Positions 47,578-60,100 of a stretch of DNA of 64,000 nucleotides are shown here, piece after piece; position 1 is the first letter of the stretch; the number at the start of each line of letters is the position of its first letter. A model generated the notes under the pieces. That model made no database searches. It was not told where the DNA came from and was given only the letters and a program-made list of their open reading frames with translations. The translations under genes and the position numbers were made by a program. The DNA is from Tetracladium setigerum (lineage: Eukaryota > Ascomycota > Leotiomycetes > Helotiales), in contig PZJY01000005.1 in assembly GCA_031472005.1 (NCBI GenBank), forward strand, positions 1,612,001-1,676,000, in the 5' to 3' direction.

Positions 47578-48927
47578 TAGGGATGATACAGCAAAACGCC
47601 AGAAACGAACTTACGAGGAAATGTCACGAGATAGGAGTTGAAGGGAAATGATCCTTGAAAAGCATTGCATGCAGGGCGTTTGGGCTAGATCTCATGGTAG
47701 ACTCATCGGGATCGATTGCCTCGACAAAAATTTTGCAGAAAAGATGCAGGAGATTTGATAGAAGGTCATCTGAGCCTCTTATCAAGTGTACTCCCTAAAA
47801 CGCGTTTTAATTCGGTTTTCCAAGCATTGAATGAACATGGGATGAGTGTCCCACCTCCCTGCATCGCATCTCAGAGTTCTGGCCACCCACCCCACCGCTG
47901 TCTTCTGCATGTAACTGTCCATTTATTCCTTGCAACTATCTAAAACCCAGGTACAGTGGCACAGCATTATTATATGTACTCCACACTTCGCAAACCAACG
48001 GCTTTGCTAGTTAGTTACAACAATAACACACCCCTGCGTCTTGTGGTCTTCTAGATTTCAGGATTCGACCCCGCAATCTCACATGCATGTCATTATTTCC
48101 ATCTATACATTCATCCTTTGTTGGTACATAGTCACGAGCTTCAAATACAGGTAACCCTCCGGCGTGAAATCTCCTTCGGCAAGTGCCTTTTATCCTGTTT
48201 TACCCCACACACACTTATTCTCTCTCATTAGAAGAAGAAAACTTCACTCTGCAGCCCATCGCTACCAAACTTTCTGCCCTCTACCGCTGTGCTCTTTCGC
48301 GAACAAGGTTTTCAAAGAGGAAGCTGGAAGGAATGGGTGAAGTGTACTTGCTGCAGAGCGGCATATTTGGTCAGTTCTCAGATCGTTGAGTTGTGGGGAC
48401 GGCCCGCATTGCCTAATTTACCAAAGTCCCGTGATGTCCAGACCGTTCCTTCAAGTCCTGTCGCTTCCTTTACTTGTTGTTGAATGTTACCTATAGTAAT
48501 GTTATTTCTTAAAACATCTTTAAAGAACGGTTATTGGGATCTGCTATCCAAGTAGGTGGTGTGTGTACCTCAATACCACAACCCCCATCAAACAATATCG
48601 AAACCAACACAACCCCACTATAATCACTCTCCAAATCCAACATCTGCAGAACATACTCCATCCTCGCTACTGTACTACCGTACCTAGATTAAAAATACCG
48701 AACGCCACATATACATACAGCCGGCTGATCTCGCATGCAAGCCTTTTTTGTTCTTCATCAGATGAAACCCAATGGTAAGACAAACGCGCCAACCCCAGAT
48801 TTTCGGTGATTTCGGCTTACGGCGAGGAATCTTATTTTGTGTCTGACGAGGTGCGTCTTTGGAGGCTTTTTTTAATTTAATATATTTTATGCTTGAGGAA
48901 TTGGGAGTTGGAAGTTAGGGGAGATGG

Positions 48928-48957
48928 GGTTGGGTGACATGGGGTGACATGGGGTAA
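48928..48957. repeat. tandem repeat GGGTGACATGG
   Basis: Two and a half copies of a 10-11 bp unit GGGTGACATG lie in a row within the gene-free interval. Confidence 0.75.
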
Positions 48958-49369
48958 CAATGGTGGTACCAGTTCATGAAAATATATTTGTGGCTTGTTA
49001 AATGCGACTTGGGCATGGTTTAAAGTTTGAGATGAGGATGATTGAGGGTTCAGGATGGAAATCGAAGCATTGCAGATGGATGCTTGAGGTAGGTTGGAAT
49101 ACTGGACAGGACTGCAAGGGAGTGACGGAGGATAGTGGGGTTACAAGGGGTATTGAGGATGTTTGTGGGGAAATATAGGATGGGATGATTGGAAGGAAGA
49201 ACAATTTTCACTCTATTTATCCTGAGACAGGTGAAGTACCTCTACCACACCCATCCCCCACATTTCGTCTGAACTTTACCTATTAACTGGGTACATTATT
49301 GCCGCCGCTACACCAGCTTCTTCTTCTTCTGCCTTTTCAAGCCCGTCTTATTTTCGTCGAGTGAAAAGT

Positions 49370-49580
49370 CGTACCATGGTCCCTGCAGTCGCTGAGTAAA
49401 GTACCATGTACATACAATAGTAGGTATTGTACATGGAGGTACAGTACCTGCAACATGCGCGTCTGGATTGTTGGTCTTGGTACTTCCAATCCTTCACATG
49501 TCAGAGTTCGTTTGCTTTCGCTGTTGTATCAAGTACATCTACCTCATTCCATGTACCTTGTACCTTGTCTGTACAGCACA
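49370..49580. repeat. cluster of GTAC-centred short palindromes
   Basis: Within about 200 bp there are many GTAC cores, such as AGTACCATGTACAT, TTGTACATGGAGGTACAGTACCTG and CATGTACCTTGTACCTTG. They are more frequent than elsewhere by eye; function unknown. Confidence 0.55.
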
Positions 49581-52500
49581 CCAAGCAAACTAACTCAGCG
49601 CTGTTCAAGTTACAATTATCGGAAATAATGGTACTTATGGAGCCGAATACTGGTATTTACTACGAATTGGACAAGTAAAAATGAGGTTTCACAGCTAGTA
49701 GAATCAGGAGATCAAACCAGGTCATGAGGCGGTAAGTTTTTTTTATTTCGATTTTGAGTCTTGGGAAATGAATTTACTACAATCTAGGCCAAATGGATGA
49801 TAAAAACTTAGGTTCGTAAGTTAGTCTGAGTATCTAGATTTGGATCTGGATCGCAAGTCTGATCGGATGATCAAAGTACCGTGCCTTGATACCCCTCTCA
49901 ATTTACCGTGCTAAGTTGGTGTCAGATCTTTGCATTCACTCTCATTTACAATACCAAACAAAATCCCAAGTCTACAATCGACAAGCTTCACTTTTGATCC
50001 TTTCGCCAGAAGAGCCACCGAAAATGCGAGAAAGTACGCAAGAAACAGTAGACGGAGACATTAACAAACAAAACAACAAACGGGTAGGACGGAAATTATA
50101 AGGCTTAAAGTAGCACTGTGAATCCATACTGTACATGCATTGTGGTAATTTTGAGCCTTGTATTAAATATACAGGCATTGCTGAAGGATTTGAGGGAAGT
50201 CCGTTGCAGAAAGTCTCGAATGGAATGGAAATGGGGTGAGTTGGGCAGAAGAGTGGGCGTGCCAAGCGCGTAGGAAGATTGACTTTCCAAGTTTTCAAGC
50301 TGCTCTGTTCTGTTATTTCTTTTATTTGCGGGACACTAGCGGGGCTATGATAGTTACTTAGTGTACTTGATTTTCTTCACAAGTTTCATTCATCGCTATC
50401 GCATACAATAGAGTATTCAAGGCTAAAGTTTGTCAATGCATCTTGGGACACTCCACTCCAAACCACGAGTTCTACTTTCAGCTTATCTACCTTCTTACCA
50501 CAAATATACACAGCTCCAAACATAATGTTCACTCCTGCTGTATCTTCATAAATCCCGTTAATGTAACAGACCACTCCTCATTCCAAACCATAGCCAAAGC
50601 AAGTCAGATTTAGTATGTAGTGGTCAAAATAGCCTGCTTTTCATATCTACCCATGCAAAGTATTAGCAAACCCAGCCTACGACGATAAGAAATCACCATA
50701 ATCCTGAAAGGTCTTCCATAAAAGATGACACCATCAGCACAGACACACACAACTCCTATTACAGTATTTCGGCCACGTATGAAAGTGCTAAGTGACACCC
50801 ATCCAGCCAACATGGCACAGTCGCCAGCCATCCGTCTTTCTTTTCCTTCAAGAGAAAAGGAAAAGCAGCATGCATGTCAACAAACTAGCTTACCAAACTT
50901 TTAGTCCTTGAAATGAGACCACGACAATAATACTCAACCGAGATCGGAGGTCAGGCTGAACGTTTGAGAGTGTGAAGTTTGAATAGTAAACACATCATTT
51001 CAAGGACGGCGTAATGATTGGTATGATGATGCGACGGCCTTGTTGATGCTTGGACAGCTTGATTTGCTTGGTTTGTTATGACGCTTGGATTGAGAAAGGT
51101 GGGTTATTGGTTTGAAGATTCTCAGATACTCTTTCGGCGCTTGGGTCATAGGATTGTATGGTTTGTTGATTTGGTTTTTGAGGAGGGTCTTGCGCTTAGA
51201 GGCCTGTAAGGTAGTGATAAGAGTGAAGTATTGGTTGGTGCTCAGAGACTTAAGTTGATATCATGACTGGTGACCTGCTGGGGATCTCGATGATCTAGAG
51301 CTCAGAAAGCCACTCACTCTGCCTTCTCCCCCAGTTTACAAAACCAAAAAGACGCCTCGTCAAACTCAGGGTCGGGGTGGAGATAACCCAGCCTTCTAGA
51401 TAGGCTAGATTGCTACATTGTTGATCTAAGAGTGTTGCGTGCCAATGTCGGTACTACATTGTGGTGACAGTGCAGTTGGCATGCACAACATACCCAAAAT
51501 AAGGAATCTGAAATAGACCAATCATCGTCTCTCTCTTACGTATCTTTTGTTTTGTCCTTGGAAATACAAAAGTAAGTGCGTAGGTATGCAATTAGGCAGG
51601 CACTGACAGGGCGGAGAGAACAAGAAAGACGCCGGAGGCAGACAGATCAAGTGACTCTTTACATGAATGTAGGATACGCGTTATGAAAAAAATCCAGTAC
51701 ACGAAGTGGGTGGCTGAGTATACGCACTGGTGAGTGCAAGAGGGTGGGGTGTATTCTTGGTAACTTTGAGATATAGGAAAAGAAAAGTTTGAAACTCCTG
51801 TACTTTTGAAGAAGGAAAGGAGAGAAGGTGCGGAGTGAGACATACACACCGATGAGAGAACTCCACAATTCAATAATACTTGAGGTTTTTGTTTGGTAAC
51901 CCAACCAACTTCTCATAAGCAATACATATTTACATCCAGAATACTACTCCCCTACCGATCTGGCGTTTTTACTGCACAAAAGAAGGGATGCGGTGTGAAA
52001 AAGCGGCGAAGACCAAGCTCAGCTTTCTGCTAGTTGCATTGCGTATTATGGCCTTTTACTTCGAAAAAAGTGTGGAGTACATATGCACATGTATGTATAA
52101 AGTACACGAACATCTGGGGTATGTACTGCTGTAGAGTACTAAACCTCTCTCGCAGCAAATACAACGCAAATAAATGAGTGTGGTGCTTGCTGCATGTGTA
52201 CCTAGGTGATTAGTTGTCGATTGTATCAGTGACCTAGCATGTGCATCTGAATCAAGTCAAGTCAAGTAGCCTTACCAGACGGAGCTGGTGTTTGGTAGAT
52301 CCATAAGCGCATCATGGGGCGCATAACTCCGTGGGGGATTGTGAGTGGGTGGATGTTACCAAAGAAAGCACAAACAAAACTCAGCTCGGCGGCAGCACGA
52401 GATCCACTTGATGGTGTGAGGAGGAGGAATATTGCAAAGGCTCGAGCGTACTGTAGGCAACTACCTAGTTAACATGAATGAGTGACGGGACGGAATGATC

Positions 52501-54604
52501 AGCCCAGAGGGTACGTACTCAAAGAAACTCTGGGGAAAGTGTGGGGAATTTAGGCATCTAGGCTTTTTGTGTTAGCTTTCCATCCTTCTTTCTGCACGTT
52601 CCTATCGCTCGATCCCTCCCCCTCAACACCTGGTATTCACAATCTCAACACTTTCAGAAAACCAAGAGAAATTTGGACATACAGAGACTCGCAACATAGT
52701 ATTTTATGCCCCTATATCACAACACATTAAACACATCACCAAGAAAACAGCGGCCCGTCCCTCTCTCCAGATTTGAACTAATCATGGTAAAGCGTCACAC
52801 CTCAATATATATCTCAATTTTGATCCAATCAGAATGTAAATAATGCCCCTTCGCTTGCAAGAATGGCTCGATTTGATGATTTTCGCTGCACGTACTGTTT
52901 GCTCCTGAAGCAGAAACGTCCGAGAATCAATTGATAGAAGGATGCAGAAGTGACTTTGTTTGCGCCTTCCATCCTCGCTCCCACATTCCCCCAGCAATCT
53001 ATCTCCAATCTCAGAATTTGATTCAGATCAACGATCTACAAATAATCAATTCACGATCGATATATCCAGATGAATGAAGATCCTTCCACGCTGACACAAC
53101 CCCCCAAATCTCATCATACACCTCCTTCACTCCCATACAGTGACACACACACACTCTTACTCACTTCGAATAAGATCATCACCATCTATTCCAGAACCCC
53201 GGATCCATCCATTTTTCATGCATTCATTCATCAAATACTACCTACTGTAACCCATCTCGATCGACGGGTAAACTCCCATCCCACCACCATCAAATCCTCA
53301 ACAACAGCCTAAACACAATCCAATCCAACCCAGCCCAATTTTCACCAGCAAAGAGTTCTAGAGAAAATCTCAGCATCCGGATCGACCGAGAGTAAAGTAC
53401 AGTAGTAGTCAGTCAATGATTTGCAAACTTAGAGTGGGAGGCAAATACATCGATCGCCACTTACGCACTCATCATCATTTATACTTCGTCCTGTCCTTCT
53501 GGTTTGTTAAGGTGACATTAAATAGACTTTCTGACGTAGTATTGCGAAATTGTTGTATCCCTCAACAGTACATAAAGGAAGTACAGTTGTAGATCCACCT
53601 CTGTGGTGGCGTTGTACAGTACTTCGTATGAAGCAACCTACCCCCTTCTGCCCAACTCTACGGAGGTACTTCCACGAAATCTGTAAGCGAGATTAATTAT
53701 GGTGATATCGTGGCGTGGCGTGATATTTACCCCTTCACCAAGAGTGACTGTACGGTACAGTACCTTCCCCACTGCGCAGCAGTTGAAGATAACCTCAAGG
53801 TTTTTTCGCCGCTGTGGATCGATCAGTGCAAACAAATCGCCACAGGAAATGTTTAATGAGTCGAAAATGCTGTGGGGGAAAAAGTGCATAATGTAATCCA
53901 AGAGACTACGACTTATCATGATGAAGAACAGATGATTGATTGTGGCGAGTGGCAACCAAACTCAAATGAATGACTGGCATCCAAGTTCATGTCGGCATTG
54001 TGAAATAGATAATGATAAGTTGCAATGCGAGAAGAGACAGTCTAATTGCATGTAATCGATTCCTTCTCATTTCAGAAAGTGCTAGCTAAAAACACACAGA
54101 ACGCAGTATATGTACAGTACAAAAAAGGGTGTTAAAATCGCTGGCCGCCTCCAGAGTTCCACTCCAAAGTGCTATTCATCATACCAGGGTAGTAACTGAC
54201 TGGATGACTTTGATGATGTTGATGATTTGTCCTGCCTCCCCTCCCATTTTCCAAAACCTTGAACTCGATCGACCGCCACCCTCCCTTCCCCAGTAAATGC
54301 CCACCGTTGCCCAGAAATGTGAATGAAGAAATGAATGAAGAAAGTTGCTTGCTTGAGGTTATGTGATGAGAATGCAAAAACGACTGAAGTGAAGTGCAAA
54401 CCCAACGATTGAAGTGAAAATATCCCTTATGCCTTGGCCCTACCCTACCCCTTTTCAAAATGCGATGAAAACATGAAAACGACTGTGACCGACCCAACAA
54501 CCAGCCGCAGCGCGCAACGCTATGATAAAATCCCAACGAGCCCATTCCGAAACTTTCAAAAAGCCATCAATCATCTTATCATTTTGCCCATATTTTTTTT
54601 TTTT

Positions 54605-57133
54605 TCATTGCTGCATCATATAACTGCCAGCATGATCATACTCCATGTTCCCATGCAGTCCACCACCAGCACCACCATTGCCGCCGACGCCGTGATGGTC
54701 TTCATACTCTAATGGTAAACCATCGTATGGCATGTCCAAACCATCAGGCATGTTTCCCCATAGCATGCCATCTAGGTCCCATACACCCTGTCCATCAAGC
54801 ATAATCATCCCTTCCTCGCCTTCCATCTCAACTTGTTGATGATAATGTTGTTGATGCATGTGTTGTTGGTGAGATGGATCCATCATCTCGCCATGAGGAC
54901 CTCCGCCCATTCCGCCCTGAGGACCATTGATGATGACGGGACCTAGTCGTGGACTAGTCTGACGTGTGATAGGGCGTTTGCTAGCCTCATACATCTTGAC
55001 GAGGACCTCCCGACTCCGTCTTGCAGCAAGTGACCAATCCGTCATTCCCTCCATCGCCTCCAAGACAATCTCGACTTGATGTTGGCACTCCTGCACTTGT
55101 TGCGTGTTCCAACTCTCCCAGAAGATGCTGACGAGAGGAATCATACTCGCTTGATACAAAAACCAGACACCGTTCCAGCCAAGCATTTGGTTGGGAGTCC
55201 ACTCGCGAGCGATGTCTTCGATGGTTTGCTTGGAGATTGCGCGAAGTTTGGCCACGGCTGCAAGGTCTTCTTGGCTGGGTTGACCGCCTTGACTGCTTTT
55301 GTTGGCGAGATTGAGGAGGACTGGGCGATAGAGGACAATGCGAAGGTTTTGGTATCGCCATTTCATCACGCAGCGGGCGGTATAGATTGATTCCGCGCAG
55401 GGTTCGGTAGAGCGGAGGATCCAAGGCAGGTTTTCGTACCACTGGGATAGTTGAGCGTCGAGTTGATCTCTATCGTCTCTACGGAGCACAGGGGAGATGG
55501 CCAGAGCGTCTTGGATTGTTGTGGCGATTTTGCAGAATTTGATGTTTTCAATTTGAGGGATAATGTTTAGGTATTGTCCCATGACATTCTGGAACGGTTA
55601 GCGAAAGTATCTTTTAGCGAGGTGGACAACTTACTGGATCTTGTGTTCCCTCTGGTGGGCGGATGGTGATTCCTTGCCCCCATCTTCCCATCGAAGGCCG
55701 TCCTAACGTCGTCGATGCCCACGTGTCTAAACAAAACAAACTCCACCATGTTCTTCTTCTTTGCTCTGCAGTCATACTACTACTTCCATCTGAATCCGAC
55801 GGCGTCTCTCTGTGAAGACCCATGGCACAGGCCATTCTCAAAGCAGCACCACAGATAGCATGCGCCATGTTTGGTCTATTGATATAATGAAGGTAGAAGC
55901 CTCCCATCAGAGATAGTGCTTGCAAAGTTTCGATGTGCCCGCTTCCAAAACTATCAATGTGCAAGTGATCCTTCGCTTTGGAGTAATAGTTGATGTGGTT
56001 ATGATCATCTGACTTGTTCGCAACAATACTGCCCATCGCAAACACCATGTTGAGAAGGGCAAGCCATGGTGCATCGTGTCGTCTCCCACTCAGGTAGTCC
56101 GCCCTGAACGATGGCTCATCCAGCATAGGAATGAAAATCTGTACCCGGTTGAAATAGGCGTCGATCAGGGTCTGGCCATCCGATGTCCAAGCTATAGCAA
56201 GGAGACTTCTCACAGAACTGTTGGGTCGAGGCGTGGGGTAATTGCTTCCATGGACGGCTGCCCTATGATTCCCATTGTTTGAAGGGGCGAGAAACGATCG
56301 CAGGATCGGTGCAACTTTGAGCATCACAAGGAATGCGGCTTTGATTGATGTAGCACCAAGATATGACGACTGACGGTCCACTGATAAAGACAGAGCATTA
56401 ACATCGTCCGCCTCTGCTGGTATGGGGTCCCGATTCCTCCTCTCCTCGTCCCATTCTGTGTCCTGACTTGGGATCTGCTCGAGATTCGCGAGGCTCCGAT
56501 CATCGTCGGATGCCGTCAAGGGCGACTGGAATTCATTCGATTGTGGAGAGGTATGCGAGCCTGTGGGGGAGTGCTGAGATCCAGTCGCGATGGAACCTCC
56601 GGGATAGTCCAGCAGGGCGATGAGCTCCTGTCGCGACAGATCTATCAAAGACTGGGGATCTCGGGTGGGGTATAGTTTTCTGAGGACATTTCGGCATTCT
56701 TCCAGCGACTGGGAAAGCGCATCGAGAGTCCTGCTGTCCCGTCAGTACTCTGAATCTTCTCCACCGAAATTCCACGCTTGGGATGGCATGATCCATACTT
56801 TCTGGAGGGAATGACTCTCTGCCTGTGCTTGTCGTAGTAACATGGCTTTGGCGACCGACATCCTACACACTGTCCGCAGGGTTGACGACCATCACATCTA
56901 ATCTTTCGTCGCTTGCATTCGGCGCAGGCGTGTGGAGTTGTAATCCTCTTTGAGACGCCGTTTGTGGAGGGTTTGGGGGTTTCCTGGGGCTCGGCCCGCG
57001 GCTGGCTCAAACCTTGGACTGGAAGTACAAATTTGATAAGTAACTCATCTATCTATTCCACTGGAAGTTTTGCGGAATTATGGGACTTACATGTGGTGAA
57101 CATGCTCCTTTCTGCTTTGATGTTGGGACTCAT
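54605..57133 (-). CDS. Zn2Cys6 transcription factor with Fungal_trans domain
   Basis: Four exons (57091-57133, 56799-57018, 55635-56730, 54605-55588; introns 72, 68 and 46 bp) join in frame to 780 aa. The zinc cluster is C46-AE-C49-KRRKIR-C56-DGRQP-C62-GQ-C65 ... C74, with one additional cysteine at 68, followed by the basic segment YDKHRQRVIPSRK. A coiled stretch TLDALSQSLEECRNVLRKLYP serves as linker or dimer helix. The Fungal_trans (PF04082) domain is recognisable in YFNRVQIFIPMLDEPSF, LLNMVFAMGSIV, and the signature HRETPSDSDGSSSMTAEQRRRTWW...CLDTWASTTLGRPSM. The C-terminus is Gly/Met/Gln-rich (GGMGGGPHGEMM, HQQHMHQQHYHQQ) and probably activating. The initiator ATG lies in a tiny first exon. 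Regulon unknown; XlnR-like or other named assignment is not justified. Confidence 0.85.
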
Positions 57134-60100
57134 AGAGAAAAAAAGGTCGGGTTGCTTTCCGGGGGAATAAGCTACTCAGTAGCCTCCCACTTTCAACTAT
57201 AAGGCACACAGCCAGGCACTATGTACTGTAGTGCACTGCACCGTTCCAGAATTTGTCCCAAACTTTGAAGGCTGCCGGAATCCAAAATAGTCGATTACAA
57301 CCCAACAAATAAGTTGGTTTGATTTGTTGATAGGCTGGTAGTCGCCGATGTTGGTGCTGAAAACAGAAGAGCTTGCTGCTGCTGATGTTTTGTGGAGGGA
57401 TGCGGAGATTGTGGGGGAGAAGCAGCAGTTGAAGCAGAAAGCCAAAGCCAAAACCAAGAAAGAGCTGGATGGAGATCGTTGAATTAGCAAATCGTTACTG
57501 TACCCTCAGACCACCCCCCAAGCTGTTGGGACAGCTGCATTGTTCAAATCAGCAGCACTGCAAAGCCGGTACGTACGTTGTCTTTCAAAGCAGACCCCTT
57601 CTCTTGTGAATGGGTGGTGTACGGAGTATGAGTGACGACTTTTGCTGGTGGAGGTAGGTCCTTCGGCCCGTATATTGCTGATGTGAGGTCGAAGAAACAA
57701 GGGTGATGGGCACTACCAAGTAGCCGTACGGCGAATGGAAATAACAAATGTAAAGGTATGGCAGTGGCACGTTTACGCCACAGTAATTCAAGGAGGTATT
57801 TTGGTAATATCAAGGTCTTGGGCTGGGCATGGAGGTATGAAGTGCCGAGAAGTATTCAAAACACACGATGGAGAGACTTTGATACTGATACTTTTCAAAG
57901 GGATTTCCGTCCAAATATATACCGACTCCTCTTTAGCTTGGGACCTGATGCTTCGTGAAGACTAAAACTCTGCTCAATATATTTCTCCAGCTTTTGATGC
58001 ACTGGCAATTTGCACCGTTCGTTGCAGAGCCAGGTGATAGGTCGACAGCTTGCGAGGAGAAGATCGGACGATGGAGAGGAACTCCAGACAGGGGTCGTGA
58101 TGGAGGGGAGACCTAGTCTTCTTTCGACTAGAAACGGTCTCGATGGTGATAAAATAACAGCGGGGGAGTCTATAAATTGTGTGTCTTGATTGATCGGTAT
58201 AGCAAGCCGATATCGTTCTTCGTCTCCAGATTTCGAGATCCTACCGGCGCGAACGGGCGGCAAACGAACGGTAAAAATCAAAACATGTGGAGGTTGGACT
58301 CGGATTCAACCACTCAGTTGAACTTTTCTTATGCGCTCTCTCTTTCTTTCACTTTGTCTCTCTCTCCTCTCTTGCAAATACTGTTCTTTTCTACCGTTTT
58401 AGAAAAAACCATGACAAACTTTGTTAAAGTTTTGCTTTGCTTTCCCGAAACCTCCTCGTTGATGAAGGGCCCTCGTCAACAGATGACAGTACCAGTACAA
58501 CAGGACTAGTACCTTTAGCTCACTTGCAAACATAGGGGCTTGACAGGAGGGGTAACATTGCTAAACGAGCCGTTGAACCACCTTGGCACTTCACTCAGGG
58601 GGCAGGGTCCTCCACCTGGCTTGGGAGGCTGTCCTGAGTGTGTCCTCTCATTTCAAGGGTCCAGTTTGCCACAATAAATCTGTTCTCCACTTTCCCCACA
58701 CATTCGCAGTCGAGTGTACCAACCCCTTCGAAAACATATATGACTTTGTCTCTGACCCTGATGCCTACAAGTACCGGGCCGTGGCGTATGTACAAAGTAC
58801 ACAGTGGATTCATACTAATCCTCGTTCTGGGTATGAAATGCGAAGACTAGTAAGGTACTAGTTCTTCGAATACTTCCTAGTATGTGGTGGTACTTTGTGC
58901 GTTTGATAGAGTACTGTACCTCCCCGACTATTGACTTCGAGATGCATCCAACCCCACAATTTCAGTAACTTTGTCAAAGCTTTCGAAAGTCTGAACTTCA
59001 AGAAGTCATATTCTCAAGGATAACCCTGTGTAATTTGCTGTTTCAAGCACCTGCGGAAGCGCTTCTGGCCGAGGAACCCAACATTAACGACAACACAAGG
59101 ACAAATGATCATGCAGTTGGTACTGTTGAAAGAACCAACCAACATGAGAATATTGAGGGCAAAGACAAGCGCGTGTGCACATAGTGTGATAGCTACCCCA
59201 CGTACGTCCGTACGCAACAAACTCGCCTCTGCGCAACCACCAACATAATCGCATTGTGGCGTTTAATTTCAAAGGAGAGATCTTCAACATCTTCGGTAAC
59301 ATCGTCAGCTGCTCACTGCTTGGAAGCGTGACATCGAGCATGAAGGTTGTTACATCGTTTTGCTCGCGATGATGAGGAGTGACGGACTTGGCGGATAATT
59401 TTGTAGATATCGTAGATTGTATTATTATGGGTATTAGAGTACGGGCATGCGGAAGTGGCAAGTGACAATGGCAAGTAATTTTCCAACCGATTGACATCCT
59501 ATTCAAGATAGTGCGGTGGAACTTGTGACTGAGACATGCAGAAGTGATTTCGACTTTCATTCTGTTGGAATCCCACCACAAATCTCCCATCCATGGTGGC
59601 TCCCTGCCGTACCCGTGCCGCGTCTCGGTATCTCCCATCTCATCCCGCTTCCATGAATTTGAAATCCGTAAAACGAGGCAAGAATTTCCGTAACCAATCC
59701 TCAATTTACGTATCGACAATCTCTTAAAGCAGCTTTGTCCATGGAAAAGTAGAAGTGGGCTAGCCAAGTGCGGCAACCCCGACGGAGATCGCCCTACATA
59801 AGTCGAAAGCTGCGAGTTTCGAACGCCTCTGAAAGATGCCTGTGCAAATCCAAAAGTAAAGCAGCAGAACGATGTCGCAGTCGAAAAGCCTGGCGAAGTT
59901 CTTGCAACCCACAATAACAAGCGAAAGTGGCCAATCAGAAGTACAGATCTTCAGGTGTATTACCCGATTCGAACTTACGAGGACACAATCAACGTGCATG
60001 GGGAGGTTCCTGCGTAAGCCCCAAATCGCGTGGCCCCCATGTAACTAGGTCTTAGCTCCTTTTGAATTATCTGGGGTTCATTTATCACGCTGGATTGACC

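Larger units (their letters stand above)
47578..54604. other. 7.0-kb gene-free interval
   Basis: I can support no gene. Open frames are short and mostly begin at TTG or CTG. Features noted are a GGGGTGACAT tandem repeat (48928-48957), a dense set of GTAC-centred palindromes at 49370-49580, and TACAGTAC at 53613-53623, 53756-53764 and 54113-54121. The 54132-54545 minus frame ends in an N/Q/G-rich tail but has no start or family feature; it may be 3' UTR of the neighbouring regulator. Confidence 0.45.

Noticed and set aside
54132..54545. 137-aa minus-strand frame ending in an Asn/Gly-rich tail
   Set aside because: It lies just downstream of the stop of the zinc-cluster gene and could be an alternative last exon, but no acceptor or joined frame could be shown.
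59084..59920. 278-aa minus-strand frame
   Set aside because: Non-ATG start, first Met far inside, and no domain or consistent composition. Length alone is not enough.
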